DNA of 64,000 bases from Craterostigma plantagineum (lineage: Eukaryota; Streptophyta; Magnoliopsida; Lamiales; Linderniaceae): contig JAPQWV010000005.1 of NCBI GenBank assembly GCA_027422505.1, forward strand, positions 15,087,001-15,151,000, in the 5' to 3' direction. Within the stretch, counting starts at the first letter, position 1. Every line of letters starts with the position of its first letter. The notes below the pieces were generated by a model. That model was not told where the DNA came from and made no database searches. It saw nothing but the letters and a program-made list of their open reading frames with translations. Both the position numbers and the translations under genes were made by a program. Shown piece by piece: positions 48,354 through 58,787 of the stretch.

Positions 48354-48687
48354 TGTTAGGAATATTTTATAGTGTTCAATTTCATTGTGTTTATCTTAGT
48401 TGGCTTGTATTTAATTAACTTTGGGCTAGTTTGTAATATTCTAGTTCTTAGTTACTAGGGGTATAATATACCAACTAATGTGGTATATATACCCCTAAAC
48501 CCTAATTCATTAGGGTGTGTGTTTTTGGTGTAGTATGTGTGAGTGCGTGTGTGTTGAATAGTAAGAAAGCATTTTCAAAGCATTCACCGTCTTCACTGTC
48601 ACACCCCACGCTCAAGCTTTAAATCCTTCATCATTAGCGTGGTAAATCGTCCTAGGTCAGTATTGTTGGATCGAATAGGGACCAACA
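48354..48687 (+). repeat. LTR1 of element A (334 bp)
   Basis: Begins TGTTAGGAATATTT and ends GGGACCAACA. It is followed two bases later by the primer site TGGTATCAGAGC (48690-48701), complementary to the 3' end of initiator tRNA-Met as in copia elements. It differs from LTR2 at only a handful of positions. Confidence 0.95.
48482..48516 (+). promoter_or_regulatory. LTR core promoter: palindromic TATA box and hairpin
   Basis: GGTATATATACC at 48482-48493 is a TATA box within a perfect 12-bp palindrome. Six bases later ACCCTAAT-TC-ATTAGGGT (48499-48516) is an 8-bp-arm hairpin close to the expected transcription start. All four LTRs keep the palindrome; LTR2 has lost one C of the hairpin. Confidence 0.6.
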
Positions 48688-49667
48688 AGTGGTATCAGAG
48701 CAAAACACGTTCGGATTTGAACAATTTTCGAAATTTTTGGGTATTTTTTTTGGGTTCGAATTTCTACTATTTCTTGAGTTTTTGAGCTGATTTTACTGAT
48801 TTTGGAAGCTCAAGAGGTAATTAGGTTGTTTTCGAGTGATTTTAAGTGATTACCCAACTTTTTTTCAGTTGATTTGGGTGAGTTTTGGGTAGAAATCGCG
48901 TCTATTTTTCGTCATTTTCAGTCCAGAATCGGTAGATGAACAAATTGCCCGATTGCTACAGTACCTGAAACAGCTACAGTACCAATTTACTCAGTTTCGG
49001 GCATTTTTATTCAGTTTCGGGCGAATTTTGACTGGTCAAACCCGAAACTGGAGTGGTCAACTCGAAACTGGACTGGTCAACTCGAAACTGGACTGATATT
49101 CTTGCCGAAACTGGAGTGGTCAACTCGAAACTGGACTGGTCAACTCGAAACTGGACTGAATTTTCGTTTCATTTTGGATTGATATTCTTGCCGAGTTTTC
49201 TCTCCTTTATGGAGCTTTTCTCCTCCTTTGGAGGCGCTTTCCCTTCTGGATGTCTGTTGTAGCCAGAGGAGCTCTTTTGGCTGTTTAGCCGCTGTACTTT
49301 GTTGTGGAATGAAGGCTAGTTATCATTGAAAAAAAAAAAGAAACAAAAAAAAAAACTCAAATTAATATTTTCGGGTCCAAAATTTTCGGTGTAGACGACG
49401 TTTTCGTAAAATATTTTTTTTAAAGCAAATCCGCAAAACGTGTCAACGATCATTTATATCCAACAATCAACTTAGGACATCTGGCATATTATAGAAAAAG
49501 TTTTGGTATTTTCACGAAGTTTTCGAAATCATCACAAAATTTTTCGGTGCACGCCAAAAAATTTTCGACGCCGACTTTCTTCGATACTTCACCATACTTC
49601 TCAAGTAAACCAAACTTTTCGTCACTAAAATTTCAAAAGCCAATTTCTATTTTCAATTAAATATTAT
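48688..49667 (+). other. Leader of element A with short repeats and a LINE-like tail
   Basis: Primer site at 48690-48701, T-rich stretch, then GCTACAGTACC repeats and a minisatellite of CTGGTCAACTCGAAACTGGA units (about 49029-49158). From about 49165 to 49345 there is a segment that ends AGTTATCATTGAAAAAAAAA, typical of an L1 3' end. The rest (TTTTCGGGTCC and onward) is shared with element B at 58470-58780. No upstream ATG frame of note. Confidence 0.7.
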
Positions 49668-49833
49668 ATGGATGCTCAAGCTAGGAAAATTGAGGAATTA
49701 GAAGCAAGACTTGCTAATAATTACTCCGTGTTGCTTAAGCAACAATAAAGCCTAGCTTATGCTAATGAAGATTTGACAAACGCAAAGTCAAATATAATTA
49801 GCTTAGAAACTAAGTTAGAAGATAGTGAAAATA
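49668..49833 (+). pseudogene. Element A gag, 5' part (before solo LTR)
   Basis: Starts with the ATG at 49668 and reads MDAQARKIEELEARLANNYS. A TAA at about 49747-49749 stands where element B has a glutamate codon (QQ-stop-SLAYANEDL). The frame is then cut by the solo LTR at 49834, whose AAATA target duplication repeats gag bases. The downstream part resumes at 52786. Confidence 0.85.
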
Positions 49834-50364
49834 TGTCAGGACCCGACTTCTTAATCGCCTAATTCTAACGTATCCTATGTGCCTACCGTTGCTTTAACTT
49901 AAAGGAGTTGCGGAAACGCGTATTAAATTTTTCCATTTTTGTAATGGAAGTAGTTTCTATACATGACAAAAGAATTACATGACTTCCTAACTTCATGTGA
50001 ATCCTAATTACACAAGATGTGTATACATGCATATCAAAAGAATCTCTGTGCGCCCGGCCTCACAGGTCGTCATCCATGCACACACTCCCATCCCAAAAGC
50101 TGCTGGAAGCGCCAAAAGATTTCCTTGCCATCTAAGCGATCACGTACCGTGGTCGCTCGCACCTACAACACATAACGTAAGGGATGAGCGATATGCTCAG
50201 TAAGTAGAAATCATGCATGACGTGCACGTGATCAAACCCCGCAAAGGCAATCCACGCCGATGCTTCTTATGTCTTATGAATCAACTTAATCTCATATCTT
50301 TTATCTTAGGGCCCTTGGCAGGCTTTTACCCAGGCGTACACCGTAAAGAGCTCTATCCAACCAC

Positions 50365-50563
50365 GGGCATCAGCCCAAAGTATGAGGGCATCAACCCAAC
50401 CATACTAAAGCATGAGGGCATCAACCCAACCACGCTAATCAGGGATATAAGGGCATCAACCCGACCATGAGGGCATCAACCCAACCATGGTATCCCCCGA
50501 CGCATCAACGTCGTTCGTATACTGGCGACGCATCAACGTCGCCGACGGCGCATCAACGCCGTC
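50365..50563. promoter_or_regulatory. Array of eight stem-loops with constant CATCAA loop
   Basis: Hairpins centred on CATCAA (the first has CATCAG) start at 50365, 50379, 50409, 50451, 50464, 50498, 50524 and 50544. Inner stems are GGG/CCC in the first five, then CGACG/CGTCG, GGCGACG/CGTCGCC and GACGGCG/CGCCGTC. The second, third and fifth also have outer stems around the same interior: AGTATG/CATACT, AGCATG/CACGCT (one mismatch) and ACCATG/CATGGT. Both arms change together while loop and spacing stay fixed. This points to a conserved RNA or single-strand structure; role unknown. Confidence 0.8.
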
Positions 50564-51289
50564 TCGGTGCCCCGGAAGCCGCCACCTATCTTAACTAATA
50601 ATATCCTCATTGCCCACTTCGGCATTCGCTTTTCGCTATTTGCGACATATATGTGCACACTCATCATCTCATTTCCCCAACGTGTCGTGCATGCTCGTGC
50701 ATATGCAAATGCATCATCGTCATAATGCTTACCAAAAGCATGAAACCATATCATACCAGTTCACATAAGCACGTAAACACAGCATCACATAATCACATAA
50801 ATTAGGCACATACACATATGTTATGTGTCGTAGTTGGATTTCCACTTACCTGGCGTCCGTGGATTAGTCGCTACCTGACCCGGCGAATTTCCTAAGTCCC
50901 GACCTTAGGCACCAAAACATTCGTATCAGTAAGCTATTAATTAATTAAGCTAGCTAAGTACTCGAATTATTTTAAGTCATGAACTTAATCTTCGACTTTA
51001 AACTATTTGCTAGCCGGTCTAGTGAAATTCCTAAAATTTCGTCCTTTAAACCTGCCAAGGCTATAAAGTCAGTCCATAAATTATTTTAAATCAACTACGA
51101 AATTTTCGTTCCAAAATCCTATCGAATGCAACGTCTACCTATACCGAAAATTGGGCCTAAGGACACCGATAGGCAAATTATGATCGGGCGTTGAAAGAGC
51201 CTATGCTCATTGGAATCGGAATATTTTTCTTATTAAATGGTGCGAAAATATTTTTTATAACTTAAATCGTTTTAATCCAAGGAGTTCAA

Positions 51290-52010
51290 TTCGTGAAGTT
51301 GATTCGCCAACTAGGACCCGCAAAGTGCATGAGGCTCGGTTCGCAAAACGGGTTCGCAAAGTGCATGAGAATTCGCAGAATGCCGAGTTCGCAAACCCTT
51401 GGTCGGCCCGCAAAGTTGGTGAGTTCGCAATGTGAGTTCGCGACTTGTGTGGACTCGCAAAACCTTGGACCCGCGAAATGAATTGGGCCCGTGAACCTCC
51501 ATTCGCAAACCTCATGGGGTTCGCAAAGTATGGAGGCCGCAAAAGGAGCACGGCCCGCGACATGGTTTGGGTCGGCAAAGTGGGTTCGCAAACTTCTCAA
51601 CCCGCAAAGTGACTTGAACTCGCAAAGCTCGAGTTCGCAAAGTGGGTTCTATTCGTAAGATGGGGCCGCGAAGTGCATGAACCCGCAAAATGGAGTCGCA
51701 AAGTTCCTAACCGCTTGGGGTTCGCAAACCATCAACCCGCAAAGCTTCCGCTTGCATGGATTCGCAAACTTGGTGGGACTCGCAAATTTTAGCAGGACTC
51801 GCAAAGTAGCTTCGAAATTCTCCAGCCCGCAATCCTCTATGGATTCGCAAAGTGTGCTTGGCCTCGCGAAACTGCCGAGTTCGCAAAACGAGCGCGGCTC
51901 GTGAACGTCTCGAAGCCGCGAAGTGGGGTTTGCATGGGTTCGCAAACATCCCGCTACCTCCTCAATTCGCAAAATACTCCACTAACACTTCTCAGTTCGC
52001 AAAGTACTAC
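51290..52010. repeat. Dispersed TTCGCAAAG word array in the solo LTR
   Basis: About 40 copies of NNTCGCAAAG or close variants (CCCGCAAAGT, GTTCGCAAAC, ACTCGCAAAG, CCGCGAAGTG) occur within about 720 bp, one every 18 bp on average. The sequence between words is not conserved. All words are in one orientation. The open frames in both strands are a by-product. It occupies the same relative place as the TCGCCCGAT words in the LTR-like region at 46353-48353. Confidence 0.75.
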
Positions 52011-52785
52011 TTTAAAAGATTAAAAGTCATTTTCTCCAAGAACATTATGAAGGCCGATTGGAACTGCAGGAACCCTAAAATCGAGCTAAACAATAACGCC
52101 AACCTTATCTTATATTTTCGTGCTTAAATTCCCTAAAACATGTTGTTATAGGACTAAAAACGCAAGGATTAAGGTTAGGGCATCTCTCAGTTCTTAAATT
52201 CGTGCCTTAGGCTCAAAACCTTACCGAAACCCCGTCATTTAAAGTCGCACAGCTCTAATCTTTAAGAAAACGTAAATGCTATGGTTTAAAGAACATACCT
52301 AGTCCCAATTTGTGAGCTTGGTATCTCGGCTCCTCCTTCTTTCTTTCTTGTCCCAACTCTCGTTACTTTCTTACACTGGGTTTGTGGACTTCAAATGGAT
52401 TTTAGACTACATTTAATTCATTTTAAGGGATGGGGATGGGACTCAATTTACGAAAATATCCCTTATCTCAAGGAAATTTGTCCCTAAGCCATTTAATATT
52501 TTGGGCTCAACCCTCAATTTAGCCCATTAGTGCTACTAACTAATTTTGGGCCTGATTTACCCATTAGCCTAATTTCGAAAATTCCTAAATAATTTAAGGG
52601 TCACTTGGTACAAATTAGTTGTACCAAATTTCACAAAACCACCTAAGCACGTAATTTACCACACGAAACTTCACGTAAGTCATTGTAAGCACGAAATTAA
52701 TGCACGAATTGCATACAATTGCATTCAACATTCATGCACATTTATTGGCCCTATATGCTTACGAGGATCCGGGTGCTACAAAATA

Positions 52786-53859
52786 GGGTCTGCGAGATGA
52801 CTAAAAATTTACGTTCTTGCGAAGCTGAGCGAAATGAAGCCTCATCAAAATATGAGACCGTCTTAGAGGAACGGCGTATGCTTTACTCTAAGATTAAACG
52901 ATTAGAGAATGTTATTTCGAATATAGGTCCAGCATGTCAAAACTCTCCTTCTAACTTAATTCCTAATGGGGAAAATATTTTACATGATAAAAAACCTACT
53001 CTATGTGATACTCCAGAGACTCTTCGTAAATTGAAAGATTTACAAGATACTTTGGACTCTGAAAGGATAGGTTTTGGCGCTGAAAAGGAAAGGCTTTTAA
53101 AGGAGATTTTATATCTCAAAAATTCCCCGTCTTTATCTGTTTCAAATGATTTGTCAAATAATACATCTTGCTCAAAACAGGTAAAGAAAACAAAAACTAA
53201 AAGAAACATCCTTGTTCCTAAAACTGAGAAGGCTTTTACTAATCATTCTAAGTCAATATTGACTGAAGCTGAAACGTTAAGTAAAAGCAAAGCGCTAAAA
53301 ATAGCTAAGGAACAAATAAAAATAAGTAAGGAGAAAGGAAATCAATATTATCTTCGAAAAGTAAAGTAGAAAATGTTCAAGATTTTTCCTCTCCTATTCC
53401 TATCAAAAGGGAAGCGTGCAAAGAAGAAGTTCCAAGCTTAAGCAAACGAACTTCCCAAATCCCACACACTCATCATTATAGAGTGAATGATGTGAACTCT
53501 TGTAGGCAATACGACTCATCATCCAATGACGCATATAGCGCCATAAGCTCATATTCCTGCTTGAAATACCCAGTCCATATTTATTTTAGAAAGCATCTTA
53601 TGCGACCGGCTAGGGAGAAAATCTTTAGGTCTTCTACACCTAGGCACACATTCACCGGCGCTGAATTGTCATTTCCCTCTAAGGTTCACCAAACCTGGAT
53701 TCGTAAATCACAAATCAAATTGAATTGGACTTTAAAGGATGATTTAGGATCAATATCTGAACCAAATGTGCTTAACTTGTTTTCTGCTAACAAGGGAGGA
53801 CCCATTCAAAATGGGTACCAAAGTCCCGATAAAGATTTTGCAGAATCCCAGCATGGGTA
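52786..53859 (+). pseudogene. Element A gag, 3' part, with stops
   Basis: Resumes after the solo LTR with VCEMTKNLRSCEAERNEASS and runs to a TAG at 53367-53369, continuing in related frames to about 53859. It has a heptad-like coiled coil (KYETVLEERRMLYSKIKRLE), then PTLCDTPETLRKLKDLQDTL, a K-rich segment, and FTGAELSFPSKVHQTW. Near 53810 a one-base loss relative to element B turns GPIQKWVPKS into GPIQNGYQSP. The upstream ATG at 52719 lies in the LTR and is not the gag start. Not functional. Confidence 0.8.
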
Positions 53860-56275
53860 GGTACTAAGAGAGCTACTCCACACTCATGACTGGTATGCGA
53901 AGAGGGCAGCCAAACATCCCGGCTGTATGGTATCTTGGGTTGCTCCACATACACGGCTGGTTAGCGGTGCGAGCAACCAAACGAGGGTACACTATAGTTA
54001 CGCATGCTTCCAAAAGACTTTAAATTTCAAATTTTTGCATGTAAACATGAGCTGAAATGCATAAACACCCCATTATAGGTATATTTCATTATGCATACAA
54101 CTTATAGAATTTTCAAGCTTAACGTTTACGTATGCATATAAGCTGAATTGATAAATGCCTATGTCTTTAAATAGGTACATTTTAACTATGCATATATCTT
54201 AAAGAACTTCAAGCCTGAAATATCGTGTATGCATATAAGCTGAATTATCAAAAATACCTATTTTTTTTAGAAGTGTTAATAAGCGAAAGACGTACATTCT
54301 AATGCATTTTGAAGAACAATAATTCTTTAGTTTGCATCTGATCTGAAAATAAATAAATACGTTCACCCTTAGTTTATTGGGAGAGAACTTATATGTTATA
54401 ACGTGCATGCATTGAGGGGGAGTATCAACCATATTTGCGAGGGGAGAGTACATTTTTAGGGGGAGCACATCTTAGGTGCACGATTTGAGGGGGAGAAACT
54501 TCATTTAACCTATATACATATACGTATACATATACTATATCTATTATTACTATGATACTACTTATCTACTACTATTACGATATATATATATGTATACATA
54601 AAAAAACAAAAAAAAACAAAAAAAAGGGAAAAGAAAAGCAAAAAAAAAGGGGAAAAGAAAGAAAAACCCTCTCAGACGCTTCCACCTCCCAAGACGGACT
54701 TCACTTGAAAACTCGACCCTCAAGAGTTCAAGAATTACAAAAGGCGTGACATCCATACACAAACACGAAGATGATCTCAACTACCCTGCTCCGACTTGCT
54801 AATGAAGCAGCACTCACCAATATTGACGGACGCATGGATTCTAGGTTCCCATGGTTCAGTCAGACCAAACTGAACCTAACCCCGGAACGTAGCCAAGTGT
54901 TAGTGAAGATAGTCCATAAGCCACATTCCCATTTGGCAATTCTTGACAATACCGAAGAACGGAAGATACAAAAAATCCTCACCTCACAAAATTTTCGGGC
55001 CATCCCATATAGGTGCAGGAGCTTATTTTTATCAGCTCCTGGGTAGAAGTCGCCTCATTTGGTCCAATGGCGCATGCACAACCGAGCCTTACCCACTCAT
55101 CGATCTCCCTAAAGACCGATGTTCATCAAATCACGGGGAGCCACGCATGCTATCACCGCTTCACTTGGAAGCGGGAGATATTGAATTAAGTGGTAGTTAG
55201 CCCCACACCACTGAACTTCCTTGAACACATCGGTCTAGGCGTCCTCACTACCTAAATGTTTTATAATTTTTAGGACACATACACTTTTTCTTATCTGGAC
55301 TTCGTGACCAGATCAGAACTTCCATAGACACATCCTCTTAGATGTGATTCCATGATTGGAAGGAAGTCCTACCGTTGCAACATCAAAACAACAACGGCAT
55401 CAGGCCATCGTCTGCGAGCTACGCTCCTAGATCGATGTTAACGGAACGCCTATGTGGCTCCGGTTCTAAGCCCTGTGCTTACAGGCCGCGTCTCAGAGTT
55501 TAACTCTGAACTCGTGTCGATGGATTGCCTTAGTGGCTCTGTCTGGTTATTACCCACACCGACCTATCATTTGTTTATTCCTTCGACTCATATACAAGCA
55601 TGCCGATCTCGTTAACACGAATCGCCATGAGGGGAGAAGGGATACGTATAAACAAATAGGTCGGACCACCCACCAACTTCCGCCGCGCGTACCACTATGA
55701 AGTCGGGCTCTCCTGCACCCAAACGTCAATTCAGAAGGAGCCTTGGCACATTTTATAACACATCCCACGCTCACCATCTATATTCCGCCGTGCTTACTAC
55801 GATGAAGCCGAACTCCACTGGAACCTACAATGCCACATTCCAAAGGAGCTTTGGCACATGCTAAAAGACACCCCACGCATACCTTCTTCTGGAGCCAGAC
55901 AAGCTTCCTCGAGGCCGAACCAGACAACTTCCTTCAACGAAGACGAATCTGGCACTGAGAAGAAGAAGATTGGAGAAGACTTGACGACTTCAAAATACGA
56001 AAAAAGACAAGGACAAGATGCAAACAGAATTTAAAGATCTGCGACATCATCAAGAAACGAATATCCGGGCGTGGATCACAGTATACATCCGGTCTACAAC
56101 GTATAGCGTCAAGACAAGAGAGTTCTAGCTGAAAGTGTATTCAAATCCTCCACAAGAAGAGGAGACAGCCTTTGCAGGGGGAGCAAGGGGAGATTGTTAG
56201 GACTCGAGAGATTCTCCATGTGCCCAAACAAAGATAACCCGTGCTGAATTGAAGATTGAACACTAAGGGGGAGAT
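53860..56275 (+). other. 3' internal region of element A (no pol)
   Basis: Collinear with 60000-62584 of element B. It contains a run of TATGCATATAAGCTGAAT-like repeats, several GAGGGGGAG tracts (about 54414, 54459 and 54489), a poly-A/G stretch, and the conserved reading SSRPNQTTSF at about 55905-55935 before the 3' LTR. No RT, integrase or protease motif was found in any frame. Function of this section unknown. Confidence 0.65.
56265..56275 (+). promoter_or_regulatory. Polypurine tract of element A
   Basis: AAGGGGGAGAT directly precedes the TG of LTR2, the position of the plus-strand primer. A second tract followed by TGTTAGGA occurs 80 bp upstream (about 56185-56202), looking like a duplicated tract-LTR junction. 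Confidence 0.8.
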
Positions 56276-56608
56276 TGTTAGGAATATTTTATAGTGTTCA
56301 ATTTCATTGTGTTTATCTTAGTTGGCTTGTATTTAATTAACTTTGGGCTAGTTTGTAATATTCTAGTTCTTAGCTACTAGGGGTATAATATACCAACTAA
56401 TGTGGTATATATACCCCTAAACCTAATTCATTAGGGTGTGTGTTTTTGGTGTAGTATGTGTGAGTGCGTGTGTGTTGAATAGTAAGAAAGCATTTTCAAA
56501 GCATTCATTGTCTTCACTGTCACACCCCACGCTCAAGCTTCAAATCCTTCATCATTAGCGTGGTAAATCGTCCTAGGTCAGTATTGTTGGATCGAATAGG
56601 GACCAACA
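56276..56608 (+). repeat. LTR2 (333 bp), shared by tandem internals
   Basis: Same ends as LTR1. It is preceded by a polypurine tract and followed by a primer site (56611-56622), so it acts as 3' LTR of element A and as 5' LTR of the next internal region. Confidence 0.95.
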
Positions 56609-57352
56609 AGTGGTATCAGAGCAAAACACGTTCGGATTTGAACAATTTTCGAAATTTTTGGGTATTTTTTTGGGTTCGAATTTCTACCATTTCTTGAGTT
56701 TTTGAGCTGATTTTACTGATTTTGGAAGCTCAAGAGGTAATTAGGTTGTTTTCGAGTGATTTTAAGTGATTACCCAACTTTTTTCAGTTGATTTGGGTGA
56801 GTTTTGGGTAGAAATCGCGTCTGTTTTTCGTCATTTTCAGTCCAGAATAGGGTAGATGAACAAATTGCCCGATTGCTACAGTACCTGAAACAGCTACAGC
56901 ACCAATTTACTCAGCTTCGGGCGTTTTTATTCAGTTTCGGGCGAATTTTGACTGGTCAAACCCGAAACTGGAGTGGTCAACTCGAAACTGGACTGGTCAA
57001 CACCCGAAAGTTGACTGGTTAATCCAATTTTGACTGGTCAAACCAGAAACTGGACTGGTCAACATCCGAAATTTGACTAGTTAATCTAATTTTGACTGGT
57101 CAAACCCGAAACTGGACTGGTCAACCCGAAACTTGACTGGTCAACACCCGAAAGTGGACTGATTTCAAAAAAAAACAAATAATAATTTAAAAAAAACACT
57201 GTAGCAGTTTCGATCGGAACACTGTAGCAATTCACTGTAGCAGTTTCGATCGAAACACTGTAGCACTTCACTGTAGCAGTTTCGATCGAAACACTATAGC
57301 AATCATGTAGCAGTTTCGATCGAAACGCTGTAGCATTTCACTGTAGCAGCTC
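56609..57352 (+). other. Leader of second internal region, left part
   Basis: Repeats the leader of element A: primer site, CTACAGTACC words, then units with CTGGTCAA and CCGAAACTGGA (about 56950-57160). From about 57200 there are units made of CACTGTAGCAG, the palindrome TTTCGATCGAAA and CACTGTAGCA. It is interrupted at 57353 by element B and resumes at 62915. Confidence 0.85.
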
Positions 57353-57688
57353 TGTTAGGAATATTTTATAGTGTTCAATTTCAATATGTTTATCTTAGTT
57401 GGTTTGTATTTAATTAACTTTGGGCTAGTTTGTAATATTCTAGTTCTTAGTTACTAGGGGTATAATATAACAACTAATGTGGTATATATACCCCCGAACC
57501 CTAATTCATTAGGGTGTGTGTGTTTTTGGTGTAGTATGTGTGAGTGCGTGTGTATTGAATAGTAAGAAAGCATTTTCAAAGCATTCATCGTCTTCACTGT
57601 CACACCCCACGTTCGATATTTAAATCCTTCATCATTAGCGTGGTAAATCGTCCTAGGTCAGTATTGTTGGATCGAATAGGGACCAACA
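57353..57688 (+). repeat. LTR3, 5' LTR of element B (336 bp)
   Basis: TGTTAGGAATATTT to GGGACCAACA, followed by the primer site at 57691-57702. It contains the palindromic TATA box GGTATATATACC. Confidence 0.95.
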
Positions 57689-58178
57689 AGTGGTATCAGA
57701 GCAAAACACGTTCGGATTTGAACAATTTTCGAAATTTTTGGGTATTTTTTTTTGGGTTCGAATTTCTGCCATTTCTTGAGTTTTTGAGCTGATTTTACTG
57801 ATTTTGCAAGCTCAAGAGGTAATTAGGTTGTTTTCGAGTGATTTTAAGTGATTACCCAACTTTTTTCACTTGATTTGGGTGAGTTTTGGGTAGAAATCGC
57901 GTCTGTTTTTCGTCATTTTCAGTCCAGAATCGGGTAGATGAACAAATTGCCCGATTGCTACAGTACCTGAAAACAGCTACAGTACCAATTTACTCAGTTT
58001 CGGGCGTTTTTATTCAGTTTCGAGCTAATTTTGACTGGTCAAACCCGAAACTGGACTGGTCAACTCGAAACTGGACTGGTCAACTCGAAACTGGACTGGT
58101 CAACACCCGAAAGTTGACTGGTTAATCCAATTTTGACTGGTCAAACCCGAAACTTGACTGGTCAACCCGAAAGTGGAC

Positions 58179-58219
<41 letters not shown>

Positions 58220-58787
58220 TGTAGCAGTTTCGATCGAAACACTGTAGCACTTCACTGTAGCAGTTTCGATCGAAACACTGTAGCACTTCACTGTAGCAGT
58301 TTCGATCGGAACACTGTAGCAAATTTCACTGTAGCACGCCCGAAACGCTACAGTACCCGATTTTAAAAAAAAAAAATCTTTCAAAATTTTCTGAATTTTA
58401 TTTTATCATTGGTAAAAAAAAAAATAATAATAATATATAAATAAAAAAAAAAAAAAAAAGAAAACTCAAATTAATATTTTCGGGTCCAAAATTTTCGGTG
58501 TTGACGACGTTTTCGTCATTTATTTTTAAGCAAATCCACAAAACGTGTCAACGATCATTTATATCCAACAATCAACTTAGGACATCATTGGCAAATTATA
58601 GAAAAAGTTTTGGTCATTTTCTCGAAGTTTTCGAAATCATCACAAAATTTTTCGGTGCACGCCAAAAAATTTTCGACGCCGACTTTCTTGGATACTTCAC
58701 GATACTTCTCGAGTAAACCAAACTTTTTGTCACTGAAATTTTAAAAGCCAATTTTTGATTTTTCAATTAAATATTATATTAATTAAA
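57689..58787 (+). other. Leader of element B with palindromic repeat units
   Basis: Primer site 57691-57702, then GCTACAGTACC words. CTGGTCAA/CGAAACTGGA units lie at about 58035-58175, followed by an A32-type run at about 58184-58213. Then come three units of CACTGTAGCAG plus the palindrome TTTCGATC(G/A) at about 58217-58325. A/T-rich simple repeats precede TTTTCGGGTCC and the gag ATG. Confidence 0.8.

Larger units (their letters stand above)
49834..52780 (+). mobile_element. Solo LTR (2947 bp) inserted in gag of element A
   Basis: Starts TGTCAGGACCCG and ends CCGGGTGCTACA, flanked by the 5-bp duplication AAATA (49829-49833 and 52781-52785). Comparison with the uninterrupted gag of element B at 58930-58960 shows exactly what was split. 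There is no primer site, polypurine tract or coding sequence, so it is a solo LTR, or less likely a very reduced element. It is unusually long and holds two notable internal arrays (50365-50563 and 51290-52010). TGTCAGGACCC starts are common in plant gypsy LTRs, but family assignment is not possible from this alone. Confidence 0.9.
48354..56608 (+). mobile_element. Gag-only LTR retrotransposon A (LTR1 to LTR2)
   Basis: Bounded by LTR1 (48354-48687) and LTR2 (56276-56608), with a tRNA-Met primer site after LTR1 and a polypurine tract before LTR2. Without the solo LTR inserted at 49834-52780 it is about 5.3 kb. It encodes one Gag-like coiled-coil protein and no protease, integrase or RT, so it is non-autonomous (of the kind called TR-GAG or LARD in plants). 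After LTR2 the internal sequence starts again, giving an LTR-internal-LTR-internal tandem. The five bases before LTR1 are GAAAC; the partner duplication would lie beyond the window. Confidence 0.85.

Noticed and set aside
51255..51972. Minus- and plus-strand frames of 60-107 codons
   Set aside because: Open because the TTCGCAAAG words avoid stops; repeated FANP/CEP-like tokens are translations of the word array.
54771..55046. Frame starting MISTTLLRLANEAAL, also at 61079
   Set aside because: Shared by two copies of one element, but the frame shifts between them after about 60 codons and no homology is known to me. Kept as part of the 3' internal region, not as a gene.
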